In this document: positions 46,268 through 56,560 of the stretch, piece after piece
How positions within the stretch are numbered: the stretch's first letter is position 1
Layout: every line of letters begins with the position of its first letter
NCBI GenBank assembly: GCA_015680685.1
Contig: MNCI01036663.1
Span: 54,927 to 118,926 of the forward strand
Source: Gnetum montanum
Lineage: Eukaryota; Streptophyta; Gnetopsida; Gnetales; Gnetaceae
Direction: 5' to 3'
Length of the DNA stretch: 64,000 nucleotides
Position numbers and translations under genes: made by a program
Notes under the pieces: model-generated
The model's input: only the letters and a program-made list of their open reading frames with translations
The model's database searches: none
Told to the model about the DNA's origin: nothing

Positions 46268-46384
46268 ACCAAAAATAATTTGACTATAAGTAGACTTCAA
46301 GACATATAGCCACTTTGGATGTATGGTAGGAGGTTGCAAGTATGACTTGAACTAGCAAACTCTTTAAGATAACTACTTGAGCCT
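46268..46384 (-). repeat. tRNA-derived SINE (family S2)
   Basis: The minus strand reads TAGGCTCAAGTAGTTA (A box), then CTAGTTCAAGTCATACTT (B box and start of body), then ATATGTCTTGAAGTCTACTT near the tail, as in the S2 copy at 50.0-50.2 kb. Confidence 0.55.
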
Positions 46385-46414
46385 ACTATTATTAAAATTT
46401 TTTATCATGAGGTG

Positions 46415-46500
46415 AAGGCGGAAGACCAAAATTGAACCGATAACTTAGAGCTTTGAAATTGAGAGTCTTACCACTAGAGGCTAACACCTTATTAGTGCTC
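46415..46500 (-). repeat. tRNA-derived SINE head (family S1)
   Basis: The minus strand reads GGTGTTAGCCTCTAGTGGTA, then GACTCTCAATTTCAAAGCTC, then ATCGGTTCAATTTTGG as B box. A separate S1 tail ('aattgaaacataggtac' on the plus strand) lies at about 46,535-46,605. Confidence 0.6.
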
Positions 46501-46649
46501 AAGGGTAGGGTGGTGGCTAGGTGTGGCAAGTGTTGGAACTTGAAATAATTGAAACATAGGTACAACCCAAGACATATATTCAAATTAGAACCTTATATAG
46601 GATTGTCAAACCCCAAAGAAAACTAATATCTTGAAAAAAAAATCTAAAT

Positions 46650-47080
46650 ACATTAAATCAATGAAGAGACGGTCTAAAAGAAAAGACCAATTATATTAGA
46701 TGTCTTTTCAAGTTTTCATCCTTACAACCAATCTTGAAAAACCTCTTTTCTAGGATAGAAAAAGGATGAGGTCTTGCCATTATCTAGAAGTTTTTTCATA
46801 GGTTTTTACTTGTCAATAAAGGGTTTCTTGTAAAATGAAGGAGAAAACTTTCTTTAAGGAAAAAAGAAAGCTTCAATTATAAAATATGAACAAATAACAA
46901 TAAAAAATCTAGGCTTTCCATCCTTGAGTCCAAAATAAAATCAAATTAATATTGTAGGAAACAAATTAATTATTTAGCTTTCATTGAAAACTTTTTTCTT
47001 TAAAGCTATAGCTAAAAAGTAACATCTTTAAGAATATAATATTTAACTTCTAAAGAAAGGTCATATTTAACATCCAAATA
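46650..47080. repeat. Dispersed repeat R3, copy 4
   Basis: Longest partner of copy 2 at 13,427-13,870; carries the same ordered landmarks over about 400 bp. Confidence 0.75.
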
Positions 47081-47449
47081 AAATATAGAACAAGTGATTA
47101 AAGAAGTTTTCAAATTCAAAGAATGAAAGTGACATAGCAAGTTGATCATCAAAAATTTTATCTTTAACGCTTAGGCTAACACTTTCTTAAAAACTTGGAT
47201 ATCCATGAAAGCATCCTTTATTGATCACAGAAAGCTACTACACATGCCTTCTTCTATGTTAGTTGACTCTTGTGTTGTATTCTCCCCAATGACAAAGGAA
47301 TTATGATACAAACAATATAAAAAAAATGTGGTAGCCAGAACAAGTTAGTTCTTGCATTGCACCATTACACAACACTTTGAATCTGAGACCATAAAGACGA
47401 TAAAACATTTTTACCTCAAAGTCTTCCAATTTTTCATGACTCAAAGAAA

Positions 47450-48748
47450 AATATTTGGTAGTTTGCTATAGGAAATTGGAAGTGCTAGAATTTCAATGCA
47501 TCTCTTATGAATAATTTGGCATCTTGAGAAATTTTTTTTGATCCACATCTAGGATCAATTCCTTTCAAAATTTTTGAGTAATGTCTCTTTCATGACTACC
47601 CCCTAGAAAGGACTACAAGGTTTTCAAAATGTAGATGTAGGAATTTCTCCATTTATTTGAAACTATTAATGCTAAGATAATTTCTTGGTTGGTAATTATC
47701 AAGGGTAGAAATCATTCTAAACTCTTTTTCCATAAACTCTCAAACCCAAGGAATATATACAACATTGGAATGGTTCCATGTTTGCTAAAGGTAATCTACT
47801 CAAATTCCTTGTTAGTTTCTAAGCATTCATTTCCATTTGAAGTGATTTGCATGTTTCTTGGTTGATCCTTAAGATCAAAGGAATTCATAGATCTAATACA
47901 AATCTAAACTCTCTTTAATAATGCTTTTAACTATTTAAAAATGGAAATCCTCTCGCTTTTATTTCACCAATCATGGCTAGAATTTTTCGATATGTAGCCC
48001 ATTGGCATCTTATTTCATCCTCAAACATTTGTTTTAACCATCATTTTACTATATAACTGTTGTTATATACAAAGTTAAGATTTTTAAAATAGGCTTTAAC
48101 ATCATCAGAATGCTATTTAGCTAGTAAACTTATTAATTTGTATGTTATACGTTGCTAGCATTCGACTTCTTGGATTTGTAAGTTTTATGTAACAGGTCAC
48201 GAACACTCAAATGGTAAGTTTGTTGATTTCTATGTAATATGTCAAGAAAGTCTCTTATATTGTTACTCATTTAATAGGTGAGTTCTACTAACATGTCATG
48301 TTCATGGTAAATGCTAGAAGATATAATCAATATTGAGAAATATATCATGATCAGGTGATGCATAACTGCATAGCTATGTTTGGCTTGTTTCTTAAGGCAT
48401 CCCTGTTAACTTTTGATGAATTCCTAATTTTGTAAATCTTACCACTATTCTTGATGAGAACTTGAAAGGAATTTTAATCCTTTTAATTTCTAGGTCCATG
48501 ATAAAAATTGCAATGCTTATAAATAAATTCATTCATTCAGTAACTATTACAAAATTATTACATTCCATATATTCGTTTAGCCCACTATTGTAAATTGTAA
48601 AGTTAGAAAAACCTGATGTCACACCTCCTCTTTTTACCTCTATAAAAGAGAACCCTTACATTGATCTAGGACTATGGAGTATGGAAAATATGAAGGTATG
48701 ATGGAATAATTTGACATTTCTTATTAATAATATATCAAGATATGACAT
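47450..48748 (+). repeat. Dispersed repeat R2, copy 2 (uninterrupted)
   Basis: Collinear with 16,080-17,166 plus 19,478-19,830. It passes the 17,166/19,478 junction without the 2.2 kb insertion and so serves as the empty site. It ends where the inverted repeat at 48,749 starts. Confidence 0.85.
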
Positions 48749-48948
48749 GGGAATATAGCACAATAAGGGACACTACTAGTGCCAACCCACTTTAACCACT
48801 TCTTCCCCATCATCATCATGTCCATGCTAGTATCATCTGATCATTCCATCTCCCATCACATTCACATTTTCATTTTCATAATTGTTTCCCAAATCTTTCT
48901 CCTTTCCTGCAATTGTAAAAGTCTTGCTATCCTATTATTTTATAGAAG
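48749..48948 (+). repeat. Left terminal inverted repeat
   Basis: Matches the reverse complement of 52,317-52,522: 'aacccactttaacc' with 'aacccattttaacc', 'catgtccat' with 'catgtccat', 'cattccatctccca' in both, and 'gtaaaagtcttgctat' with 'gtgaaagtcttgttat'. Confidence 0.75.
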
Positions 48949-48949
48949 T

Positions 48950-49036
48950 TAATAACTCAACACTACCTAGTAGATTCAATCCTATGATCTAAGATTTCTA
49001 GGCCAAAACCTATACCACTAGGCTAACACCTCATTG
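48950..49036 (-). repeat. tRNA-derived SINE head (family S1)
   Basis: The minus strand reads GAGGTGTTAGCCTAGTGGTA, a well-kept A box, then CCTAGAAATCTTAGATCATA and GGATTGAATCTACTAGGTAG as a slightly eroded B box. It is inserted just inside the left inverted repeat. Confidence 0.65.
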
Positions 49037-49067
49037 TAATAAACCCCAATGCGGATGTTGGAACCCA

Positions 49068-49196
49068 ATATAATTAAAACATAGGTACACCCTAAGATTT
49101 AAAGAATTTTATAACTTTGTACTACCTAGTAAAATTGAACCTACAACCTAGGATTACTAGGTAAAGACTTGTACTACTAGGCTAAGAACTTATTGT
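49068..49196 (-). repeat. tRNA-derived SINE (family S1), second tandem copy
   Basis: B box GGTTCAATTTTACTAGGTAG with head TTAGCCTAGTAGTACAAG on the minus strand and tail CCTATGTTTTAATT, directly following the previous S1 head. Confidence 0.6.
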
Positions 49197-49224
49197 TATA
49201 AATCTTCAATAATGACAATAAGTA

Positions 49225-49352
49225 CATCCTAAGAAATGTAGTCAACCTATACTTTATAATAATTATAGATGAATAATGTAATGCCTCTAGTGTGATTCAA
49301 ACTAGAAAAATCTTATTTAACAAGACAATGAGTTAATAAATTGAGTTACCTA
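49225..49352 (-). repeat. tRNA-derived SINE (family S2)
   Basis: The minus strand reads GGTAACTCAATTTATTAACT and, after TCTTGTTAAATAAG, CTAGTTTGAATCACACTAGA as B-box region, then the S2 body CATTACATTATTCATCTATA. Confidence 0.5.
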
Positions 49353-50029
49353 TCTCTAGCAATATATAATCCCCACTAGAGAAAGGATCATTACCCTAAG
49401 CTCAATGCTCATCCTACCAAAGAAAGGTCTTGGGAGGGTTGGTCGATGAATGAATGCTTAAACTCTTTCAAGTGGCTACACCTAGGCCTACACCTAGGCT
49501 TTATGACTTGATAAATAAGTACCTTACCATTACTTCAAGTGGTGGTCTTTATACATTCCCTATTAAAGTACTTTTAAAAATTAAGTAATAATAGTGAAAA
49601 TTATAACATAATGTATTTAAATTGAAGCTTGGAATTATAACCAACTTGTTATAAAAATGATACAATCAATTTAAAGCATTGTACAATGTATAATTATATC
49701 ATCTTTTTTACTCAATCTTTTTAAATTCATTATTATCATCATTTGTACATTTTTACAAGTTGTTAATATATGAAAGAGTGATTTAAGTGGAAACTATTTC
49801 ATTTAAGCTATTGATAGAGTTTCTCCATGAACAAAACTAAGAAAAAATTTTGTATTAAACATAACTTCCTTCTAATGATGACTATTTTAACTTATCTTAA
49901 TCCTTTAAGTTTGAGCTCTAGTGAATTTAGTTAATCATCCTAGGACCTCTCATGGTCATATGACCATTAAGGCTCCAAGTGATGATCCTTATACATATTA
50001 CAACATAGGAAATAAGGGTGTCAAAATTA
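49353..50029. other. No recognisable feature inside the candidate DNA transposon
   Basis: AT-rich sequence. Two overlapping 'cacctaggcctacacctagg' words form a short direct repeat at about 49,484-49,500. No domain or RNA gene was seen. Confidence 0.35.
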
Positions 50030-50165
50030 GAAATAATTCAACTATAGATACACAACAAGACATATCACCAACATGATATATTAAAAGAATTATAGAATAA
50101 TTTTATAATACCTTAAGTATGACTTGAATCAACAACTTTTTCTCTAACCACTTTAGCCACTTATT
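50030..50165 (-). repeat. tRNA-derived SINE (family S2)
   Basis: The minus strand reads AAGTGGCTAAAGTGGTTAGA (A box), TTGATTCAAGTCATACTTAA (B box and body start) and tail TGTCTTGTTGTGTATCTATA. Confidence 0.6.
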
Positions 50166-50313
50166 ACTATTATTACAATATTGTAATGGGTTAAGAATTG
50201 AAATATAGATATACTACAAGAGATATAATCTAATTGTTTAAAGAAAATACACTAAATGTATTTAAGTAAAGTAACATCTATAAAGACTTGCAAAGTTGGT
50301 TATATGTCTTGGT

Positions 50314-50457
50314 GTGTACTTATAGTTAAAATATTTTAAATTTCAAAATCCACCTCTCATTGAGTTCTAGTTTTGAAACTTNTTTTGCTGTGTACTTATA
50401 GTTAAAATATTATAAATTTCAAAATCCACCTCTCATTGAGTTCTAGTTTTGAAAAAT
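50314..50457 (+). repeat. Near-identical 68-bp duplication around an N
   Basis: The segments 50,314-50,381 and about 50,390-50,457 are almost identical ('gtgtacttatagttaaaata' to 'gagttctagttttgaaa') and are separated by an N at 50,382. The first lines of each unit resemble the S2 tail. Such near-identity next to an N suggests overlapping contig ends joined without merging. Confidence 0.8.
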
Positions 50458-50552
50458 TTAATTATTTATTTATTATTATTATTTAAAATTTTAATTTATA
50501 TTTTATTATAAATTTATCATTTTTATTTAATAAATAATTTTTAAAATTTTCC

Positions 50553-50640
50553 AACTTTGAGTTCTTAAACTTTTTTTAATAAATAATTATATTAAGATTA
50601 TTTAATTTAGCTAAAATTATTTAAATAAGAACTCAAAGTT
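50553..50640. repeat. Exact 15-bp hairpin arms
   Basis: aactttgagttctta (50,553-50,567) is the exact reverse complement of taagaactcaaagtt (50,626-50,640), with an AT-rich loop of about 58 bases. The word 'ccaactttgagtt' recurs at about 51,481 inside the transposase. Possible former element end or simple palindrome. Confidence 0.7.
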
Positions 50641-50877
50641 TTTTTTATTTGTTAATGAAATTAGCTAAAGTGTATTAGATGTTGTGCAAAATGTAATAAG
50701 ATACATTTAAGAGAATTGAAGAAATAATGGCCTATAGAATATTAAATTAATAGGTAAAAATTTACACTTTGTTAAAAACTCATTATTATCTAATTATGTG
50801 AAGCATAAGATAATTATGTTGATCAAGGTGACATGTAAAACTCAATAATATGTTTAACAAGCATTAAAAAATCATCC

Positions 50878-51701
50878 TCTTTTTTGGGTGCAAATTTTCT
50901 TCTCCACATATACTCCATTAGGTAAGAATCATATAGCTCTTCTTGTGATCCATTTTGTGGAATTTGAGCATTAATGGCTCACCATGTACTTTCAATAGTA
51001 TTGGTGTGAACACCGTTATTTGGATTTTTGAGGTGCAATAAATGATTCATCATTCTATGATCAAACTAAAGTTAACGAAGTCATTTTGAGTCATTGGTTT
51101 TCCACATGTCACTATATAAAATGCTTCTAGGTTTAATCCACTCATAGATGCAATTTATCAAAGTTTCTTTGGATTTATTTCCAATTGCTACCAAAAATAT
51201 ATTATTGGAATCTCATTCAATTCCACCAACTACCAATGATTTGTTACACATCTACCTCCATTATATTCTTTTTGTCAAATTTTGACTCATCAATCTCTAC
51301 AATCTTCTTTGGGCATTCAATTTTTTCTGAAATTTTTGACAAAAAATCTGTATATACATTTCTATAAAAATTAAATCAATTAACTATAGTATGTTTTGAT
51401 AATTGATTTCGAACTTGTACATATTTATTTGAGCATTTCCAACTCCAATCATACCTACTCATGAATTTTTTTTTAATTTCCAACTTTGAGTTTTTAAACT
51501 AGGTTCCATGAAAAATACATGAGCATCACATTATGGACATACAAATCTACACCCTTCTTTTCTTGAAGTATTTCATATCATTTTCATTAATATGTTACAA
51601 CCTGAACACATTTTTTCCCAAGGTAAAAGACCTAGTTCTTGATAAAACGTCATACATTCTTTTAACTATTTAATTCTTTCAACAAATTGGTTTCTTGTCA
51701 T
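50878..51701 (-). pseudogene. ISXO2/IS1595-like (Merlin superfamily) transposase
   Basis: This is a DDE transposase, which would cut and rejoin the ends of a DNA transposon in the nucleus. On the minus strand from 51,701 it reads MTRNQFVERIK, then a zinc-ribbon-like CSGCNILM and CRFVCP (51,530-51,612). The core follows with frame changes: KIVEIDESKFDKK (first catalytic D, 51,283-51,300), YNGGRCVTNHW, VVGGIE, DSNNIFLVAIGNKSKETLIN, CIYEWIKPRSILYSDMWKTN (second D, about 51,110), then GVHTNTIEST (catalytic E, about 51,000), AINAQIPQNGSQEELYDSYL and MEYMWRRKF. These are the landmarks of the DDE_Tnp_IS1595 family. A splice-acceptor-like TTTATTTACAG lies just upstream of the first Met, so there may have been an earlier exon. 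At least two frameshifts and several stops make it inactive. Confidence 0.85.
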
Positions 51702-52316
51702 AAAAGAAACTGTAAATAAAAAATTAATAATTATTAATAGTTTTACTTCTATATTTACCAAAATACACATTAAATTTAAAAAAATTGAATAACTTATATT
51801 AATTCACAAAATAATGGGTAACTATATTTAATAATAAATAACTATGATAAATAAAGTTAGTTATTTAACATAATTTGTATTGCTATGAATAGAGTTATAA
51901 ATAACTATAAAATAAATAAAATTTAAAAAACTAAAATATTAAAAAATTAAAAAACATTAATTTCCATTCTTTACAAAATATTTAATCACTTCCTCTAATT
52001 TTCTCTTTGAATTGATTGATGTTAAAAAGACAACAACGTAACAAGATTATTTACAAGTAGACAAGTATCTTTATTTCCTAGGTTATTAAATATATTTTCC
52101 ATCAAATTTTTCCAATTAAACTTTATTATATTGCATTATTAGTTGTATTAGAAGGTTAACAATACTTTCTTGCTAGTGATACCCTTGTTCATAGATTGCA
52201 CTAATTTTTAAATTACCATAAATTTTGTGTGCAAAGCTTTAACATTAATAGGTAGACATGGCATAGAGAGGAGATGGTAGAAAAGGAGAAGCATTAGAAA
52301 ATAAGGAAGAAAAATG
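51702..52316. other. Upstream part of the candidate DNA transposon
   Basis: Very AT-rich sequence, possibly intron and 5' exon of the transposase on the minus strand. No motif was recognised. Confidence 0.35.
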
Positions 52317-52522
52317 GAAAATAGTAGGACTATAATAACAAGACTTTCACGATGATGAGAAAGAGAAAAAATTAGAAAAGGAAGAAAATAGAAAAGCGTA
52401 TGGTATGGGAGATGGAATGGTTGGAAGATGATGGTATGGACATGGTGACAACCATGAGGAAGAGGTTAAAATGGGTTAGTACTGGTCAATACTGGTTGCA
52501 TCCCCTATTATGCACTATTCCC
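52317..52522 (-). repeat. Right terminal inverted repeat
   Basis: Partner of 48,749-48,948. The outer end is GGGAATAGTGCATAATAGGG on the minus strand. The sequence to the right ('taaaatcgattgattgcaac') is not seen in R2 copy 1. Confidence 0.75.
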
Positions 52523-53735
52523 TAAAATCGATTGATTGCAACCCTAGGGAAGATGATGATATCCAACTAAGTTTTTTCCTTTTTTTATTTATGAATTTTT
52601 ATAGAAAAAGGAGTAAGGTCTTTGATGTCGACATTTACACAAGACTATGGAATACACAACATTTTTAGTATATTCTTCTTTCCAAGATCTTAAGGTTGGC
52701 ATTAGTTCACATGGTAACATAGATACAAATTATAAAGAGGTGCCTACCCCAAGAACTTGCATTTAATTCATTCTTCAATTTCCTTGGATATAAATTAAGG
52801 TGAAGGATTTGTAAGAGCATTGACGATTAAACATCCATAGTGTATCAACATACTTTGTGAGAACCTCCAACATCCTTTTGTATAATCCTTTGCAATTCTT
52901 GATCTATCTTATAACATTTTTGTGCTTGTAGTATTTCTTATTGATTTTTGTTAGCACATGTATTTGCTGTGTAAGTCTTAGATGAATTCACCATTATTCT
53001 AGTTCTTTGTATTTATTGTTTATAATTATTTGCATGTCTTGTAAGTTACTATCTTACGATGGTATCCTAGTGTGTGGTTGTGGCATTACATATTCTTTAA
53101 CGCTTGAGTATGAAATGATGAATCTTAGGATCTGGCAAAGTTCAAAAAAACTTTTAAGATCGTAAGCCGCTTTGTATATGCTTCATAGTATCTTACTGTA
53201 AACCTTTGGTCATTTCTTAACATTCTCAAGCTCTTACAAATTTTGTGAGTTTTGTATATTTCTAAGGATCAGTTAGAAAAATTAGTGATAGTGATGGTTT
53301 TATCATGCATTGCTTTCTAAATTTAGTTTTCATTATGTTTCATAAAGTTCTTAATGATTCAATTTGATTCAAGGTGTTGCAATTTGCACTTTGTTTACCA
53401 GGAGATCATAAGCATTAGGAGTATATCATAATAATTGAAGATTATTGTTACAATGTCATCCTTAGTGTTAGAAATGGAAAGCAATGAAAATAAAATATAA
53501 TTAGGAAAAATAAATTGTTATAGATATGCATTTATAGGTTTACACAATCCACATATTTATATAATTTGTGAGTGAAGGTTGAATGGAAACCATCTAAAGA
53601 ATGTAAAAAGAAGGATGGAAAACATTACATAGAGAGAACACCAAGCATAGAAAATTTTACAAAAGAGTATTATTTCCATTACAACACCATTAGAAATAAT
53701 GTCGAAACTGAGAAATTATAGTACTGTAAACCTGA
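52523..53735. other. Unassigned, probably includes the copia 3' LTR
   Basis: No coding domain. Because copia RNase H ends at about 53,760 on the minus strand, the element's 3' LTR should lie just to the left, but without a second copy its limits cannot be set. Confidence 0.35.
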
Positions 53736-53754
53736 AACATTCTAATGGCTCCAC

Positions 53755-54345
53755 CTTCCCTCTTCAAGTTGAAGTGTGGATATTGAGAACATCCAACTTG
53801 CCAACTAAATATTAAAACTAAATAGCTCCAACAGGTTTTATGAAGAGATTAGTAGGTTGATATGTAGTGAACACATGAACTATTTTAACCATTCTAGATT
53901 TGAGTTTTTCACAATCTTTATAACAATCAATCTCAATATGTTTGACTTAGTCATGGAAGATTGGATTAGCAATGATATGTAGAGTAGCCTTGTTGTCAAA
54001 AAATAAAGTTTCTGGTTGAGGATAAGATAATTATAAATCCCTCAATAGATTGAAAAGCCAAGTAAGTTCATAGCAAGCCCTTACCATGGCACATTATTCT
54101 ACTTCAACAAAGAAACAAAATATAGTGAATTATTTCTTTAATTTCCATGAAAGGGAAGAGGTTCCAAGAAAGGTACAATACCAAATAAAAGATCTACAAG
54201 TATTAGTGAAACTAGACTAATTAGAATCACAATATGAATGTAATTGAAGAGGAATTGAGGAAGAAAGTAAAATTCCTTGATAGAGTGCTTTCTTTAGATA
54301 TCTAAGAATTATGAGTTGCATCAAGATGGAGCTATCAAGGCTAAT
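53755..54345 (-). pseudogene. Copia RNase H
   Basis: Degrades the RNA template during reverse transcription. The minus strand reads SFIWYCTFLGTSSLSWKLKK, then CAMVRACYELTWL, then LFFDNKATLHIIANPIFHD and KHIEIDC, the strongly conserved DNK..A..IA.NP.FH..KHIEID region. It ends with FIKPVGAI and KLDVLNIHTS. Two in-frame stops interrupt the conserved part. The final residues run into the purine tract. Confidence 0.85.
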
Positions 54346-55060
54346 CCAAGAATTAACTAAACATATGAACTAAATATGTAATGTAAAGATGAGTGATAGT
54401 GAGGTATATGAGACATTCAACAAGGTGATGATATAATGATGAATCATCCAATAAAGGTCCATCATTTCTATTAATCTTCAAATTTTTCTTCATTGGAAAT
54501 GAATAATGACATAAACCAAGAAAACCTATATATTCAAGAATATCTAAAGCATATTTTCTTGGTGAAAGATGAATACCCTTAATAGAGTGAGCAATTTCAA
54601 TACCAGGGAAATATTTTAGTGGTCTCAAATATTTAATCTGAAACTAGCTATGAATGAACCTTTTGTGAGTTGCAATGGAGATAAGGCTATTTCCAACAAC
54701 AATAATATCATCTACATAAACCAATACTACTATAAATAAAGTGCCTAATATTCATGTGAAGAGAGAATGATCAACCTTTAATTGATTGTAGCAAGCATAA
54801 ATGAGAGCATAAGATAGTTTTTCAAATCATTTTCTTGAAGCTTTCTTGTGCCCATATAGAGATTTTTTGAGGTGACAAACATGTGTTCCTCCTTGCATAC
54901 CAAAACCAAGAGGAAGAGCCATATAAACCTCTTCTTTAAGATCACCATGAAGAAATGCATTATTAACATCCAATTGATGAAGGTGTAGATTTTGAATGGC
55001 TAAAACTACCAAAAGACATCTCATTATAGTAATTTTTAAAATATTTATAAAAGTTTCCTA
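54346..55060 (-). pseudogene. Copia reverse transcriptase
   Basis: Copies copia RNA into DNA. From 55,024 the minus strand reads [49 protein letters not shown], then after a frame change VLVYVDDIIVVGNSLIS with the catalytic YVDD intact (54,706-54,726), and from 54,628 MRPLKYFPGIEIAHSIKGIH, LSPRKYALDILEYIGFLG and LVECLIYLTITHLYITYLVH. All the main RT blocks are in order. Short frameshifts and stops break the frame, so it is inactive despite its preserved active site. Confidence 0.9.
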
Positions 55061-56060
55061 AAAATCCAAACCTTCTTTCTGAGTGTATCTCTTAGATACA
55101 AGACAAGCCTTGTAGTACTTAATGATTTCATTAGGTTTGTATTTGATCTTTTACATCCACTTATAACCAATGGTCCATTTATGAAGAGGTAAAGAGAGAA
55201 GTATCGAAGTACTATTGGACTGCAATGTACAAATCTCTGCTTCCATTACCTATTATCATTTTAGATCCTTGATTACTTGAGCAAAAGTTCTTAGCACTCT
55301 ATGTATTCTTTTTGAGCATAAGGATACCTAGAAGAAACACATTTTCTATCTCATGGATCAAATTTTGATCTTTTATTAGGAAGTGTAGTACCATAGCATA
55401 GACATTAAAAAACTCTAAGATGATTATAGTAAGTTTTATAATTGAAAAAAACTTCATGAAATATTTCATTAAATAGAATTGGTATGATGGTTCAGTTAAT
55501 GAGATAGACAGTAGTGAGACTATGTTTCCCTTAAAAATATAAAGGCAAAGTAGCTTAAAAGCTTAAAGCTCAAGCAACATTTAGAACATGTTAATGTTTT
55601 CACTCAACTACAACATTTTTTTGTAGGGTAGTAACAGAACTACATTAATGAGTGATACCCTTTTCTTGATAAAAGGAATGCATACTGAACTTAATATCAT
55701 TGACCTCTCAAATTTGTAAGATTTTATGACTAAATTATGTTTCAACTTATGTGCAAAATAATTTCAATAGAAAATGAGTTTTAGTTTTATATCATATAAG
55801 AAACACCAAAGTACATCTAGTAAAATCATTAACTATAGTCAAGAAATATAATGCATTAATGAGGAAAGGTGTTTTGTAGGGACCCCATATGTCACAATGA
55901 ATTAGCTTAAAAGGTGTAGTTCTTGAAATAGAACTTGAGGAAAATGGTAATCAGGCTTGTTTAGCAATTCGGAAAACACCTTAATGTTCTGAATGAGAAA
56001 TAGAAATTTCAAATGTATTTTTTGGCTAATAACTACAGGCAAGTATTAGATAAATATTCC
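55061..56060 (-). pseudogene. Copia integrase
   Basis: Would join the element cDNA to host DNA. With frame changes the minus strand gives KVFSELLNKPDYHF, LWCFLYDIKLKLIFY, then the C-terminal core ATLPLYF-GKHSLTTVYLIN, TIIPILFNEIFHEV, NHLRVF-CLCYGTTLPNK and RSKFDP-DRKCV, matching the conserved LPLYFWGE..L.A.YLINR...HLRVFGCLCY series. The zinc-binding HHCC region is too eroded to place. Confidence 0.75.
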
Positions 56061-56062
56061 AA

Positions 56063-56350
56063 TCATTTATGCCATAAATCAAATGAGGAAAAAATAGATA
56101 TATAATGGAAAATATATTTACAAAATTTATTGGAAACCTTGGCAAAAGGATGAAGAATATATAGGCCATTCATTTCTTTACCCACTTTCATTGTCTTCCT
56201 CAAGGCTTGATCTTGTATAATAGACCAATCAAAGGAGAAGGTTACTTTGCAATTCATATGGCAAACTAGTTTTCTAACCAATATTAGATTGACATTGAAG
56301 GAAGGAATATCGAGAACATAGTTTAAAACTATCGCATCTAATATATTCAT
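56063..56350 (-). pseudogene. Copia GAG-pre-integrase domain
   Basis: An open frame of 95 codons reading VLDIPSFNVNLILVRKLVCH, then NCKVTFSFDWSIIQDQALRK and GKEMNGLYILHP. This is the region between protease and integrase of copia Pol (VLY.P.F..NL.SV..L...). It lies directly upstream of integrase in the same element. Confidence 0.8.
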
Positions 56351-56560
56351 AATTCCAATCTGGGAAACATGTGTAATAGTACATTTAGGTATTCTTACAA
56401 AAGTATCTACTTTGGATGTAACATGAGAAAAATATGAAATGAGTTAAGAAAATGATCAATTGTTCTAGTATCAAGGTTCTACAATGTTAAATAAATTACT
56501 AAGGCTAGTGATGAATAGGTGGGTATCTCGACACTCTACCATATAGGTCACAAATGCACA

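Larger units (their letters stand above)
48749..52522 (-). mobile_element. Candidate Merlin-type DNA transposon with long terminal inverted repeats
   Basis: Two inverted repeats of about 200 bp, 48,749-48,948 and 52,317-52,522, enclose 3.4 kb that contains a decayed ISXO2/IS1595-like transposase (50,878-51,701, minus) and several SINEs. The outer ends read GGGAATATAGCACAATAAGG on the left and, on the minus strand, GGGAATAGTGCATAATAGGG on the right. The left end falls exactly where R2 copy 2 stops matching copy 1, which supports a real insertion border. Merlin elements are cut-and-paste transposons with GG-starting inverted repeats and 8-9 bp target duplications. I could not find such a duplication, so assignment of the inverted repeats to the transposase is inference. 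Confidence 0.6.
53740..56560 (-). mobile_element. Ty1/copia element remnant (integrase-RT-RNase H)
   Basis: Domain order on the minus strand is GAG-pre-integrase, integrase, RT and RNase H, the copia order (integrase before RT). The end reads near a GAAGAGGGAAGG purine tract at about 53,750-53,762, followed by a TGGAGCC start that could be the 3' LTR. Neither LTR is paired in the window. The element lies left of, and on the same strand as, the Athila-like element, where that element's 3' LTR would be expected. Confidence 0.8.

Noticed and set aside
52317-52522. MULE (Mutator-like) ends, because the inverted repeats are long and start GGGAA
   Set aside because: The enclosed transposase carries IS1595/Merlin landmarks and no MULE motif; still possible if the inverted repeats are unrelated to it.
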